64,000 nucleotides of DNA from Leptidea sinapis (taxonomy: Eukaryota; Arthropoda; Insecta; Lepidoptera; Pieridae). The position numbers and the translations under genes were made by a program. The stretch is from assembly GCF_905404315.1 (NCBI RefSeq), contig NC_066312.1, forward strand, positions 5,939,001-6,003,000. Reading direction: 5' to 3'. Shown here in pieces: positions 9,858-21,546 of this stretch (positions are counted from its first letter, which is position 1; the number at the start of each line of letters is the position of its first letter). The notes beneath the pieces were generated by a model. It did not search any database. It saw only the letters and a program-made list of their open reading frames with translations, and had not been told where the DNA came from.

Positions 9858-12800
9858 TACACCATTATTTTGTTTGGATTTTATTAGTGCTTAGTTAGTA
9901 TTCGGATCGATTGTAGGTTTTCTGTTTTCTTCATTAAAATATAAATCGAATTAAAACTTTATGTCAAATTCGATCCAGGTCTGTAGGTACCTCGACATAG
10001 TGTTATAATAACCTCTAAAAATATTAATAAATGAGTATTATCTAAATTTGTTTATGTATTATAAATACTTATATTATATAACCTTCCGATTATGCTTAAT
10101 AAGTAGCAATTTGATGTTACAAAACTTATTGAATCTGTTGATCCTATTAAGCAACATTATTGAATCTTAGAACCTGCTAACGAAAACAGTGTAAGCCTCA
10201 ATGACATTATCTAGTCTCCAAGGTTTCTAGGTACATATTAATATCTCGCGAAATCTATTGAAAACTGAAGTCCTTCAGTCAGTTGGAGATTTGTTTTTGA
10301 TAAACCAGACAATAATATATCGTTTTAATTTATAAATTCATGATTAATCATGATGTTTCTTTTTATTCCATGCTCCAGGAACACTTTCGTTGATTTCCAC
10401 TTCTATTGGTAACTTGTAACTAAGATACAAAATCATAAACATACTACTAATTTCATTTAATATGGATACGAGAAGGCAATTATTATGAGCTCAAAGAGAA
10501 GAGCCCTTTCTTACGTAGTGTTCAACATTTCATATTTGCTTCTCCATGCTGTTCTTGTAATACAGAAAATTACTTAGATTTTAATAATGTTAAACACAAG
10601 ATGATACAATATTACATTACAGAGAAAAATGACGATATTAAAATATCTTTCCTGCACTAAGGTTTACCTGAATATAGGATAAAAACCGCATGTGATTATA
10701 GTGGTTCCATAAATATACTTCGTAATTAAATTGACTTTGTAGTCAAAATTGTAAAGCGCAAGGAACCGGGAAAATAAATAATTATTTTTCACATAACATA
10801 TCGTACATACGCAGTGATACCCGCTGTGATATAACACAAAATGTCATCGTTTTCATGTGTCGTCAGGGAAGGCTATCAGTTAATATGTCTGACGGACAGC
10901 GAATGAGTTATGCTGTTAGTGCTTTCATTCCATGCTGCTTTTTTTAAGTTTTTTTTTATTTAATTAGAGTATACATGTGCCATTTCGTTATATATTCCAG
11001 TAAATTTTGACGCGTTCATCAAGTTTCAAATATTTTATTGTTTGAGATACGTCATTGTTCTTTCGTGTCTGTTACCCGGTTCCTTAATATTACTGTGAAA
11101 TATTCCTTTGACGTTTTTGGCAAGCTATAGAGATTACAAGTTTATTGCAGTGAATTCTGAGAAACTGAAATAAACGACAAAATAGCTGTCCTGGAACTAA
11201 ACAAGGATTTTAATAATAATGGGTATTATATTCTCAAAGATGAACATTTCTCTTCCGAAAATGAAAATATGCAGTCTATAAAGCGTATACTTAATTAAAA
11301 TGAGAAATTTAGTTCCAAGAACAAATTGCTTCAGCATTCTAATAAAAGTCCGTCCGTAATTATTCCGTCATTTCTATCAAAGACGGCGTAAGTAATTTAA
11401 GTGAATAAATTTACTAAGACATTGTTGTTTCTATAGAGCCATGTTGGAACTCTATACACAGCCACATCAATATTTGAAATTTCTAATTATGTTTTAATGA
11501 GGATTGTTGTTACAAAATGTTATAAATCACTACAGGGCCACATTATCTCTGGACCTCGCTTATACTTAAATGAGTTTTTATTAATTCGGGACGAAGACAA
11601 ATCCAACAAATTAAAAATCATAAGAATTGATCCAGCCGTTCTCCAGATATAAGTGTTTGAACAACTATAATGTGTAATGTATGTAAATTTGAACTAAGTA
11701 TTTGATGATCTCACTAATAGGTATTAAAAACGCTATAGTTTGTAAAGATGGATAGGTACGAGTGTATATGACGATTGATGGTAATGCTAAAGTTATAGGT
11801 AGCTACTGCAATATACTACTAGGTATAAACTGTGTAAAACGATTTATTTCAGGCAGCATAAATATGCAGATTTTGCGATTTAGAAACACGTGAGCAAACC
11901 ACATAGAGTTGGCCGAGAGGTTCTTTTAAGGTTTTGTTCCCTGCGATTTGTTGGTAGTCATTGTAAATGCAACTTTTAATTAGAACTGTAGTCATCCGAT
12001 CGCCCACGGCCCGCCACCGGACCGCACCATAATATCACGCACTCGTTTGTTTATCGCCATCGTCATAACTATTCAAATATTTGTTCGAATAATGTAGTAT
12101 AATAGACAAAGATTATCTACTTTAAATACCAGATGTGAGAATTAGTAATTTTTATTGTATTTATGGTTCATTATTTTGCACTTATAGAGGATTAAAAACT
12201 CAATAGTGTCCTCTAAAAGCTTCTTATATAAAACACCAGCTTGGGTGCACTTAAAGTCGAACCAAGTAGTTATTTTCGACTAGATGGGATGAAAAACATT
12301 TAACGTTATTTTTGTTTTCGTAAAATATGTCGAAAAGCACAAAGTAGGAAGGTACTAGGTACCTAAGTATTTCGACTATAGGTTTTGTAATGATTGCATA
12401 AGCAGTACGATATGCCGCACCACACCTCAGAGAACTTTTTGTCGTCATATCTTTCAACTACACTGTGGAATGAAATTCCTTGGTTTTGGTTTCCAGATTG
12501 AAAACGGCCTATCTATATTAATTTGTGCCCACGGCGTATAATTATATTATAACTTGCCTGCACATCACTCCTATACCAAGGGAAAAATATTATATGAATT
12601 ACCATTGTCGTGAAGTATACCTACATTGTATCGAATAGATACAATGTGTGTACTTACACATTACTTTGAAATTTATAAACCTTTCTTTGCAATATTTTAA
12701 TAGGTACGTACACCCACTTACAATAAAGTACAAAGGGTTTATTAGTTTGAGTTAGAATTAGGTATATAATTCACTAGTACCTTCTATTCTGTGGTAAAGG

Positions 12801-13860
12801 CACCCTTATCATGTAGATAAGTAAGATTGACAGATGATCTCAAATTGATACAATCCATTATTAATCTACTTACTTGAATTATTATAACTGACACGCTGAA
12901 ACGTATCTGTGATAAAAAGATATTAATAAATATTAGAAAACATTATATTATAAATAGATAAGTTGAATAATATTTCAGTCTGAAATTTAAAGAAATAACA
13001 TGCACATCATCTTTCCGTCATCTAAGGAGAAGAAGTAATTTATAAAGCATAATAATTGGTAAGAGCTCTAGAAATAAGCTGAATTTATTAATATTTTAGA
13101 CTCTGCTTCTCTATATAGGCTATATAACCATGTCACAGTTAATTTTAATTTTTTCTGAAATTTAATTGGCCTTTAGAGCCTGTTGGCTATTACATTACAA
13201 ATTCTTGACACTATCTGCTCCTATTTGAACGAGATATTTGAATGCAAGTACAGGGTGTTATTAGTCCATGTCTAGAATTCTCTGTGTAATGCAACAATGG
13301 TATTGAAATTACACTAATTTGGAAACCAATGTCTGTTCGATTTTAAGGAATTTTCATATGTGCATCACTTGATTGAACTGTAGGCATTAAGTGAGGGCCC
13401 TTCATATATTTATCAGCAATATTTATTCCCAATATTCCAAATGTAATATGTATGTATGTAATATAAAATACACGCTTAATATAAGATATAATTATATCTC
13501 GTAGAACTCTTTATCATTCTATTAATTAACAATATCTTTAGGATTTAGAGTTTTGTTAGTAACTTCCTTTATTTAACTATTAGTAGTCAACAAATTTTGT
13601 TGGCTCTTACTTTACTAGCTTATTTTAATTCCTTACATAAATTGAGTCGTTAGAAGTTTTATATATTTTAACTTGATTGTAATTCACTTTATAATAAGCT
13701 TCAAACCATTATACAAAACTTTTCTTTCCTGCGGGTCATTTCAGGTCAGGCAACTTACTTCAGTGAGAACTTACACACTTTAAGTAAGTGTAACTTTTAA
13801 ATGGTGTTCATTGCAGTAAAGTTGACTATAACAAAATTTACAAATAACGAGGTGCAAGAT
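9858..13860. other. Long AT-rich stretch, nothing firm
   Basis: I see no exon of the pentraxin-like gene and no complete transposon. Weak signals are an 11-bp inverted repeat (AAGGAACCGGG at 10760-10770, complement at 11075-11085), a tail-like TTTCAACTACACTGTGGAAT at about 12449 that could encode L-W-N-E of a LINE end, and GATCCAGCCGTTCTCCAGAT at about 11630, which looks like repeat sequence. The 68-residue frame at 12251-12457 is not convincing. Confidence 0.4.
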
Positions 13861-14292
13861 AAAAGCCATATAATTTTTTCAAGGCTGACATCGCGCATGC
13901 GCGATAGACAGCGTCCACCATTCGCGCGTTGCTTTCAACTTTTATCCGCACCTAAATAAATATATTATTATTTTTCGTGGGTGTAAAAATCTATTGCAAC
14001 TGTACGTAATAAGCTATTTATAGTTAGCAGCGGCATAAATTACTATTGCAGATCGAAAGGTTTCAATAATATTTATTATGCTCAAAGTTGTGAAACTATC
14101 ACAATTTTCAATGTGTTCTTGACGAGGTATTAATGTATCAGATATATAGATACAATGTAAACGTTAAATTAAATATGATTTATCTTGTATCCTGATACAA
14201 TTGATTCTACTTTTAAAATTTATTGCAGTGAATAATTCAGCATCACTACCTTACCTTTACCATTGACCAAGTAGCAACTGGAAAGTACTTAC

Positions 14293-14413
14293 GTGTTCAA
14301 TTTCAAGGGGTAGTTTAACCTGAAGAAGTTCTGCCCATGTACAGCCATTGTAAAATAGCTCGCCTCCGCCGTATTTGATATCGATAACGATATTTCTTTA
14401 GGGTTGTCGCCAA
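14293..14413 (-). CDS. Exon 3 of secreted pentraxin-like gene
   Basis: Internal coding exon of 121 nt on the minus strand. It follows a pyrimidine-rich acceptor (TTAATTTTTCAG, + positions 14414 upward) and ends at a consensus donor GTAAGT (+ 14287-14292). The first two bases complete a codon with the last base of exon 2 to give Val, then 39 codons follow, including VGDNPKEISLSIS and NFFRLNYPLKLN, and two bases (AC) are left over. This continues the pentraxin core strands after the LFSYA block of exon 2, where pentraxins have 'S-Y-A-x-x-x-D-N-E-I-L'. The exon carrying H-x-C-x-[ST]-W should come next, and I did not find it between here and base 1. The 72-residue frame at 14315-14533 is a different frame over the same DNA. 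Confidence 0.88.
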
Positions 14414-14784
14414 CTGAAAAATTAATACAAATTTAATATTTTTTGTGCAGTTACTGTCGAAAAATTTTGACAATTCTGTAATGCGTGCAGCATTCGCAGA
14501 AAATTCCGTGCTTAAAAAAATCATAAAGTCCATATTTTAATTGAGTAAGAGCCGACTAAATCGCCAGGAATTCTAAAAGTCGGTACGCATATTATGAACC
14601 ACAATAATTATCGCGCTGTGAGATTGTGCAGTGCATATTATAACTTATAATTGTCTGTACTTAATAATGTGTTAATTCTTCAATCGCGCGTTTCCCTAGA
14701 AACGTTTGAGCTCACACAGGTACTTTGTGGAAATTTCTACCAATTGTTATATTCCCGAACCAATATCAAGTAAGGACCCTCAAA

Positions 14785-14925
14785 TATAGAGCATACTCTC
14801 ATCTCAAAGGCTTGCAACGTATCTCTTGACCTATCGTATTGCTGATGTCGATGAGTGGCTGGTTTGTTTACTTTCCATCAGATTTGCTACATGTCCGATT
14901 GCCCACTCTACGAATAAAATATTCT
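14785..14925 (+). mobile_element. LINE 3' end, short
   Basis: The words CAAAGGCTTGCAACG, GATGTCGATGAGTGG and TTACTTTCCATCAGATT, followed by CTACGAATAAA, have the layout of a non-LTR 3'UTR ending in an oligo(A)-like tail. It is a single copy in this window, so I rely on resemblance to lepidopteran LINE tails. Confidence 0.45.
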
Positions 14926-14950
14926 GCTGAACATTATCATGACATACCCC

Positions 14951-15600
14951 AAAGTTATACCTTTGTTTAAATCGGGCTGTTCTTTGGACCCTGCTAATTT
15001 TAAGCCTATTTCAGTGCTGCCTGTTTATAGTAACATTTTTGAAAAAAATCATGCTTCAGTAGCTACAAATACATTTTTGTATATTTTTGAACAATGGTCA
15101 ATTTGGTTTCACTAGGTACTTATCAACAGTTAATCTAGGTCTAAGGCTCATTGAACACATCTTTGACGCCTGGATAGAGTCACAGGATGCATTAGACATT
15201 TTTTGTGATTTGTCCAAATTTACGCATTTGACTGCATCCACCATTAATCTTTACTCCTAAAATTAAAGCATTACAGAGTAAATAATACAGCCAGTTCAGA
15301 TAGTTGACGTAAACGGCAAATTCTCTTCTGGTCGCGTGATGGAATAGGTTTTCCGCAGGGTTCTATTCTCGGTCCTTGCTTGTATCTCATATATTAACGA
15401 TTTACCTTTTGTGGTAGATGATAGCCATGAGATTGTATTTTTTGCTGATGATACTTCACTTATTTTTAAAGCGACGTGCAGATATTGTTGACGAGGTAAA
15501 CAATGCACTCTCAAAGACAGTGCGTTGGTTTATGATGAATAATCTGGTAACACATTTGTTTTGGCCCTTTTTCGGATCATCTTGTAAAAGCATATACATT
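14951..15600 (+). pseudogene. Non-LTR reverse transcriptase fossil
   Basis: Broken plus-strand RT frame. Readable blocks in order are KVIPLFKSG and FKPISVLPVYSNIFEK (15.0 kb), FGFT-like then RYLSTVNLGLRLIEH (15.12), QDALDIFCDLSK (15.19), VDVNGKFSSGR (15.31), FPQGSILGP (15.35), YINDLPFVVDDSHEIV with F-A-D-D-T-S-L (15.4) and VDEVNNALSKTVRWFM (15.5). The P-Q-G and F-A-D-D catalytic motifs survive. Frameshifts, stops and a deletion between the fingers and palm kill it. It resembles jockey/CR1-group LINE polymerases. The open frames at 15296-15514 and 15418-15609 are partly out of frame. Confidence 0.85.
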
Positions 15601-15767
15601 GCCCAATAGGCATAAAAAGTTTATGTTTGTTCCTCGTGTTAACATTATGATTGTCGCACGATCTACCAAATATAAATTAAAAATTGTGCCTATGAACATC
15701 AAGAATATATTGTCAGAATGTTTATTTATTTAAAATTTCCTCTTAATTCTTCTACTCCTTAAATACT

Positions 15768-15909
15768 TACTCCCTTATTCATAATAGTCTGCTAACTTAA
15801 AGCATTGCTAATTCTCACTCTGTCTTCTTCTATTGACCTAAGTCAGACTGAGAAAAAACACTCCTAAGCGGCTGTTTAAAGTTAGCGGACAATTATGAAT
15901 AAGGGGGTT
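15768..15909. mobile_element. MITE with ~31-bp terminal inverted repeats
   Basis: The left end reads CTCCCTTATTCATAATAGTC and TGCTAACTTAAAGC. The right end, complemented, reads CCCCCTTATTCATAATTGTC and CGCTAACTTTAAACAG. The element is about 140 bp and noncoding. The inverted termini identify it as a MITE. Target duplications are unclear. Confidence 0.85.
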
Positions 15910-16245
15910 CATATCTACTTCTTTTACGAAGGTAGGTAGGTATGAAAAGTGATTGTGTACGATGCTTTTTTTATTTTGTTCCATTTAATTTTTAAATTGA
16001 CATTTATCATTTAATTTTAACAATAGAAAACTGAAACTTCAATGGCAAAATAAAAAATGTGAAAAACTCAAATAGTTTGCTAATTGTAGGTAGCAACTGA
16101 GTTGCTTTCAACATCATGTCGAAAATTTGAATGAAATTTCATGAAAGGAAACTAAAGTTACTGAAACTGAACTGAAATTAACTGTACTAAAACTTTTTCT
16201 ATTTACCGTGGAAACGATGTTCTCGTCAATTAATTATGTTTCATA
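15910..16245. other. No recognisable feature
   Basis: AT-rich, with several short GAAACTGAA-like repeats around 16150-16180 and nothing else. Confidence 0.45.
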
Positions 16246-16246
16246 G

Positions 16247-16537
16247 TTATTTAGTTGATTCAAAATAAGTAGGGTTTTGGGTGTCTTTAATAAGAAAGCT
16301 AAAAATTACAATTATATTCATTTTATCTTTTATAAAATAAAACAAACGGTGTACTACGCTTTTATTCAAAAAAGTAATCGAAGGTGTTCCTTCACGATTG
16401 TTGAATCGATGACGCTCACTCGTGTAACTATTAAGATGAAACATTAGTTCCTGTAGAATCTCTTTTCTTGTTGGTTTTAACCCTAGATCAATAGTTTTAA
16501 ATAAGACCAATATCTTTATTATTTGTGTCTGTATCAT
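16247..16537 (-). pseudogene. Possible pogo-like transposase N-terminal fragment
   Basis: A 96-codon frame reads LGLKPTRKEILQELMFHLNS, then HRFNNREGTPSITFLNKS. This resembles the CENP-B/Tigger helix-turn-helix region of pogo-type transposases (G-x-x-x-T-x-x-x-I-x-x-x-A ... F-N-x-x-x-G-x-x-G-x-x-W-x-x-x-F), but the usual Gly and Trp are absent. No DDE domain or inverted repeats were found nearby. It may be a chance frame. Confidence 0.28.
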
Positions 16538-17011
16538 TTGCTAGTTTGATACTTTTACTGCAAACGGCTTAATTAAATAAGCTAATTAATCAATACTAAT
16601 ACAAGCCTAATATAAAAATTCAGTAACAATATGAGGAAAAGTTTATGCAGTCCGGTATAGAATATTTTCTTCCCATTCAGTTATTAATAATTCATAACCT
16701 TTAATTAATTTTAGGAGGAATAATCAATAAAGATACGTCCATTTATGAAATCGAGATTATTATTTGGAACTACAGTTGCCCTTATCGTAATGAATTTATT
16801 CTCGTCTGCGTAAAAACGTAAGAAATATTTATTTAGAACTACTAAATCGTAGAAAAACATTCGCTCCTGATGTAATCTGCCACATTTTGAGTATTATAAT
16901 ATTAAAAAAACTTATATTATTAAAATACTTAATATTATACAGGTTTTCATGCATATAATCACTGCAATTTTTATGTTACTTATTTTTGATACTTTAGAGA
17001 TTATTTTAATA
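16538..17011. other. No recognisable feature
   Basis: Very AT-rich sequence up to the left end of the Tc1-like element. Confidence 0.45.
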
Positions 17012-17677
17012 CACACATCAAAAAAGTCTAAGCAACATGTACTAATTTAAATTTTAGGATAGTTTTTCACATTATAACGTTGTATTTTATTTTTAAAATG
17101 ATATTTTTAGGGTCTTATGGTGTAAAAATAACAGCTGTTGTCTTTATAAGTTCTTTTAATAACAGAAATTAACAATATTAAAATATACTGCAGAAACTAA
17201 GGAATATAAGCAACTAAACATTTTTTAACGAAATGAAATTTCTAAAGGAAAAGAATTTATTTTGAAAGAATAGGATCATTCAATACAAAGTATGGCCTCC
17301 TCTGCTATTCAAAACTTAACGGCAACGATTAATCATTGAATTAATGAGACTGTTTATGTCATCTTGCGGTATTCGCTCCCAATGGAATTGTAGCAAATCC
17401 TTCAGCTGTTGGGTTGTTGTCACTCCGTCCAAGTCCTTCAAAATACGTCTCTGGAGCATGTCCCATGCGTGCTCGATGGGGTTGAGGTCTGGCGATTGTG
17501 CAGGCCAGGCCAACAAAACATAATCTCATAATTTTTTTTTACAACCAGCCAGTATGTCATCAATAACAAAAAGTTTACATACCTATGCACTTTGAGTGAA
17601 TAAATACTAAGATATTAGTTAATATAAATGGTAAATTTGTAATATCATGCATGTTGCTTAGACTTTTTTGATGTGTG
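17012..17677 (-). mobile_element. Tc1-like transposon, internally deleted
   Basis: Perfect 28-bp terminal inverted repeats: the left end starts CACACATCAAAAAAGTCTAA (17012-17039) and the right end is its exact complement (17650-17677). Both are flanked by TA (17010-17011 and 17678-17679), the Tc1/mariner target duplication. The element is 666 bp. Autonomous Tc1 elements are about 1.3-1.7 kb, so most of the transposase is deleted. The surviving C-terminal fragment is annotated separately. Identical termini suggest a fairly recent insertion. Confidence 0.95.
17279..17516 (-). pseudogene. Tc1-like transposase C-terminal fragment
   Basis: Minus-strand frame beginning LAWPAQSPDLNPIEHAWD. 'W-P-A-Q-S-P-D-L-N-P-I-E-x-x-W' holds the third acidic catalytic residue (Glu) of the DDE domain. 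It continues to INSMINRCR, hits TAA, and in the same frame reads on as LNSRGGHTLY to a TGA at 17279-17281, which matches the normal Tc1 C-terminus. One premature stop and loss of the N-terminal and central parts make it nonfunctional. Its termini could still be used by a full-length relative. Confidence 0.93.
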
Positions 17678-18460
17678 TATTATATAAAGCCAGCATTCTC
17701 GAGTAACATCTTGGATACCTACTCATTCCTGTTACAAATTATCGAAAAATTTATAGACAAATCAAAACCTAAACGCAATATTTTGAATTCGAAATTCCAT
17801 TTAATTAATCCAAATTTAAGTTGGATGAAACAAGTCATCACATAATATGAAGGATTTTCAGCAAAGATTATATTATCAGATAATCAATTTCGTATCGAGA
17901 GTATTTATAACATAACATATGCATCATACTTATTGATCTTGGAGCTGTAAATGAACAGGAATTATGCGGAAGATAAACCAATATGGTAATTTATGACGTG
18001 GGCGTGTTTGAATCTCGCAAGAATATTTATTTTATAGAATCTTCTACTGCAATCTACTGAACAGATTGGATCACTCGTTGAAGGGAACTAAATAATTAAC
18101 CAAATACCTTTACTTAAAACTTTTGAACTATCCATTACATTTCTATCGCTACCGATGATTCATAAAGGTTTAACTTTGATATAGTAATTTTAAAATATTT
18201 AAAATCAGTTTCTAATTTAAATCTCAGTTGAAGGCTACGTTAACTTGAGAGTATTTGAGAAAATTATATTAAGCCACATACAAATTGTTAAGTGATGTTC
18301 TTCACTCCACAGCTCAATAAGTTATGGATCAGTCATTATTATAATGTTACAATATTAAGTGCTCCACAGTCAAACTATTCTTATCTTCTTTATGGCAGTC
18401 ACCACAATACACATCTTGATCATTATGATGTGATGCTTAAAGCGATATTACAAAACACTC
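17678..18460. other. No recognisable feature
   Basis: AT-rich intronic sequence between the Tc1-like element and the RTE fragment. Confidence 0.5.
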
Positions 18461-18461
18461 A

Positions 18462-18790
18462 TCATATTAGCTGGAAGACGTCCACTGCTGGTCAAAGCCC
18501 TCTCCCCCCCAAATATCTCCAGTATTATCGGTCCAGCGCTAACCTCATCGAATGTATTCCAGCAATCTTGACCAGATCATCGGTCCATTTTGTGTGGGGC
18601 CTACCAACACAACGTCCTTCAGTACGTGGTCGCCTTTCGTGGAATTTTTTGCTCAAACGGCCATCTGCCCATCTATCTATGTGTTATTCACAGCCACTTC
18701 AGTTTCGCAATCGTTACGGCTATGTCGGTGACTTTGGTTCTCCTACGGATCTCTTCATTTCTGAAGTTCATTCGATCTCAAAGCATCAAG
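18462..18790 (-). pseudogene. RTE-type LINE ORF2 C-terminal fragment
   Basis: The plus strand carries the antisense words GGAAGACGTCCACTGCTGG, ATCTTGACCAGATCATCGG, GTACGTGGTCGCC and CTATGTCGGTGACTTTGGTT, which are the complement of the 3' end of an RTE-type ORF2. Minus-strand translation gives the 'T-D-D-L-V-K-I-A-G' and 'Q-Q-W-T-S' type tail in pieces. The two plus-strand frames here, including the longest in the window (189 codons, 18292-18861), are antisense shadows and not genes. Confidence 0.75.
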
Positions 18791-19263
18791 CGGTTTTAAA
18801 CGAAAACGTACTTAGGAGCTGTTGCTGGAGCAGCTCTGGTGACTCACACTCTCTTTACTAAAAAACGCGAGATTACAAATTTTCTATTGTTAGCAAAATA
18901 TAATGAATTATAATCTATAGTACATTAAATAACCGAAACACAATGCAGAATTTGTTAATTTTTTATTGATATATGAAATTCCTAACTCAGCTATTTGGGA
19001 ACACAATAGCAATTACAGCAATTGCTGATTTGAATTAATACAATATAAATTTAATGGTTGAAAGAGAATGTATTATTAAATATTTGCGATGCTGACTCGT
19101 GTAAACAGCGTTCCTCGGCTCAATGAAATGTTTTATTAAAACAGTAATGCGAATTTTAGTACGAATTCGAATATTTAACATTTTCATGAAGTCATAATAT
19201 TATGTTCAACGAACAATGAACTAGACAAATCTTGTCGTTTAATTTAGCCATGCCATTTATATC
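18791..19263. other. No recognisable feature
   Basis: AT-rich, no shared repeat. Confidence 0.5.
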
Positions 19264-19376
19264 TTCATCATCGGTTGCAAGACTTTCACTGTTGGACTAT
19301 GGCCCACCCCAAAGATCTTCACGACGATTGGTCCTGCTCAGCCTTCATCCAATTTATTCTTGCCATCTATATGGAA
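19264..19376 (-). pseudogene. RTE-type LINE tail fragment
   Basis: The antisense words TTTCACTGTTGGACTATGGC, CCAAAGATCTTCACGACGAT and TCATCCAATTTATTC correspond to the first 110 bp of the 18.46-kb copy. Degraded. Confidence 0.65.
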
Positions 19377-19780
19377 ATTGAAAAGGACTGGCTTTTCTAA
19401 ATTGGTAAAGACTGGTTTTTGTTAAAAGAAAGATAAATAAGATAAATAAAAAAATACTGAATCAATAAAAGAGGAAAATATTTACTGAAGTCCTTAGAAT
19501 TCATAAACGTTTTCTTGGTATCTTTCCTGTTTTATATTTGCACTATCTAGAAGTCACCTAACAAAATAACAATTTAGAACATATGCAGTTGTTAACCTGT
19601 AAATCAGTTATCCAAAAAGCTAATAGCAAAATATGTAGGAATTATGGATGTTTGATGCTGAAATGTAAAGTCCATGTGATGGTTGACTATTATTTTAACG
19701 AGATGATTGCCTTCTAAATATGCGCTTACATGCACATAAATAGCTGCAAACGGTAGGCACTTGTCACCCGATCATAACTA

Positions 19781-19886
19781 TCATCATTAGCAAGAACACG
19801 TCCACTGCTGGACAAAGACCTCCCCCAAAGATTTCCACGACGATAGATCCTACGCTGCTATCATCCAACGTATTCCGTATTCGATC
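19781..19886 (-). pseudogene. RTE-type LINE tail fragment
   Basis: ACACGTCCACTGCTGGACAA, AAGATTTCCACGACGATAGA and CATCCAACGTATTCCG match the same region better than the copy at 19.26 kb. It breaks off after about 105 bp. Confidence 0.7.
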
Positions 19887-21440
19887 ATCAGTATAGAGAT
19901 TAATAAAAATACCCGCGCCCGGTAATTTTACATTTGTATAGTCCTAATAAAAATGGGTCGACTTAAGTTGTCAAAGTAACTATCCAGGCTATGTAAAATA
20001 ATAAATTTATCAAAGAAATATACAGTGCATTGTAAAATATTACTCATTAAATTAACATAGAAGAAAATATCTGTCATGAGTTTATCTTGACGTTGAATAG
20101 AGCTTGTTATCAATGAAGGCAACTCATTAAAATTCTTCGGTTCTTCCAAAGCCAGTTTGTATTCCGCAAAGCTCAATTGCTAGAATAACAAATCAGAAGT
20201 TCTTGTTTGTTTCTATCATCAATCCACTTTCTTATTCAATATCAATTTTTCTACAATTTCCGTCAACTCGTTCAACAGCATATTAGTTTACCTCAGCAAA
20301 TGTTGCTGCTGTTTTCACAATTTATTTTTCTCCGCATGGCCTCTATAACGTGAACAGCGGAAATTAAATTACAGTGACTACCGACTGCGTGTAAAGTGTG
20401 TCAGCATAGTAGGGTCAGCACTGAATTACATCAAATTTGGAGCCACAAGCTTATCCTTTGTAAATCAGCTTTAAAGTTAAAATCCTAACTAATTAACCAG
20501 TAAACCTTTCGATGTTACTTGTAAAATGGTTGAAATATGAAGCTAGCTTAGCTCGAAGCTAATTTAAACCTCCGAACGCTTTTTAAAATTTAAATGACTC
20601 CAGAGAAACGATATGGCACGCTTAATGTTATTATTAAATTATAATATATAGATTACGTTATGAGACGCCTTCTATACACGCCTCATATACCGCTTGCACT
20701 TCACCTTCAAAATATAATCCAGATGAATCACGGATCAAAATTTTGCGAAGTATATTTTCAAGAAATTTGAACTTCAAATATAGCTTAGAAAGGCTGGCAT
20801 ATTTTTGCTTCTCGGCTCCAATAACTTTCGAAGTTTATTTTCCTGATACTTATTTTGTAAAGGTCGATTTAAATTTATTATCCACACACACAATAAAATT
20901 GAGTGGTTTATGCAATCATGATGCTATTGAAACTTTTTTTCGTATCGTAGGCAAGTAACTGAAAATTTTAGGAAAGTTATTCGATTTGTACTATTTAATT
21001 CGCTTTCTTAATTCGAACTTAATAATTTTGGGAAATAGTAGACACGATATCCAACTATGCATTTAAACTTTAATCTGCATAATAGAACGCAGAGTATGTA
21101 ATAGGTAGATTCATTCCGGTGATAGACAATATTTATTTAGATCATCGAATTATTTTCAACTTCAGTTATTCTTTCAATGATTCAATTATGCTGTCAACAA
21201 GGACCCAAAGATACATAACGGCAAATAATAATAAGCCGCGGACGTATTATATGCAGTATCATATTTTTATTGTTAACATTGAGGGTATTCGTAAATTCTT
21301 TAGTTTGTAATGTTGTTCGTATGTCTTAGCTCTTAAATACTTATGCTTTTCTTTTGTTTCTTACAGAATTTATATTAGTATAAAGTTTTAAGTTGTTTTC
21401 TTTTTCTTTGATAAAAGTGTAAACTTTTAATTTCAATTTC
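19887..21440. other. No recognisable feature
   Basis: Several short frames occur. The minus-strand frame at 19928-20176 begins just after a TTCTAG acceptor-like site (SFAEYKLALEEPKNFNEL), but its phase does not fit between exons 2 and 3 and I recognise no domain. The frames at 20743-20958 and 21119-21310 have no recognisable motif. Confidence 0.4.
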
Positions 21441-21546
21441 AGTTTTTGTAGAACTAACCTCTATTTTGAACAATTTACGCACACTAACACAAAGTATGAT
21501 ACAAATCGCGAGTGTAATATATAGCTTGTCACGTACACTAAACTTA
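21441..21546. repeat. Dispersed repeat, copy 1 of 2
   Basis: GAACTAACCTCTATTTTGAA, ACGCACACTAACACAAAGT and AAATCGCGAG recur at 61508-61605 with about 20% difference. No coding capacity or terminal repeats are seen, so it is probably part of a larger transposon. Confidence 0.6.

Noticed and set aside
10760..11085. 11-bp inverted repeat AAGGAACCGGG about 300 bp apart
   Set aside because: A match of this length at this spacing is expected by chance in 64 kb, and nothing beyond the 11 bp agrees.
12430..12505. Possible LINE tail (TLWNEIPWFWFPD)
   Set aside because: Only L-W-N-E-x-P supports it, with no 3'UTR and no second copy.
18292..18861. Longest open frame of the window (189 codons, plus strand)
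   Set aside because: It is the antisense of an RTE-type LINE tail; the same antisense words recur at 4.7, 19.3 and 19.8 kb.
19928..20176. Possible extra exon between exons 2 and 3
   Set aside because: It follows TTCTAG, but in the phase required by exon 2 it hits a stop, while exon 2 joins exon 3 in phase.
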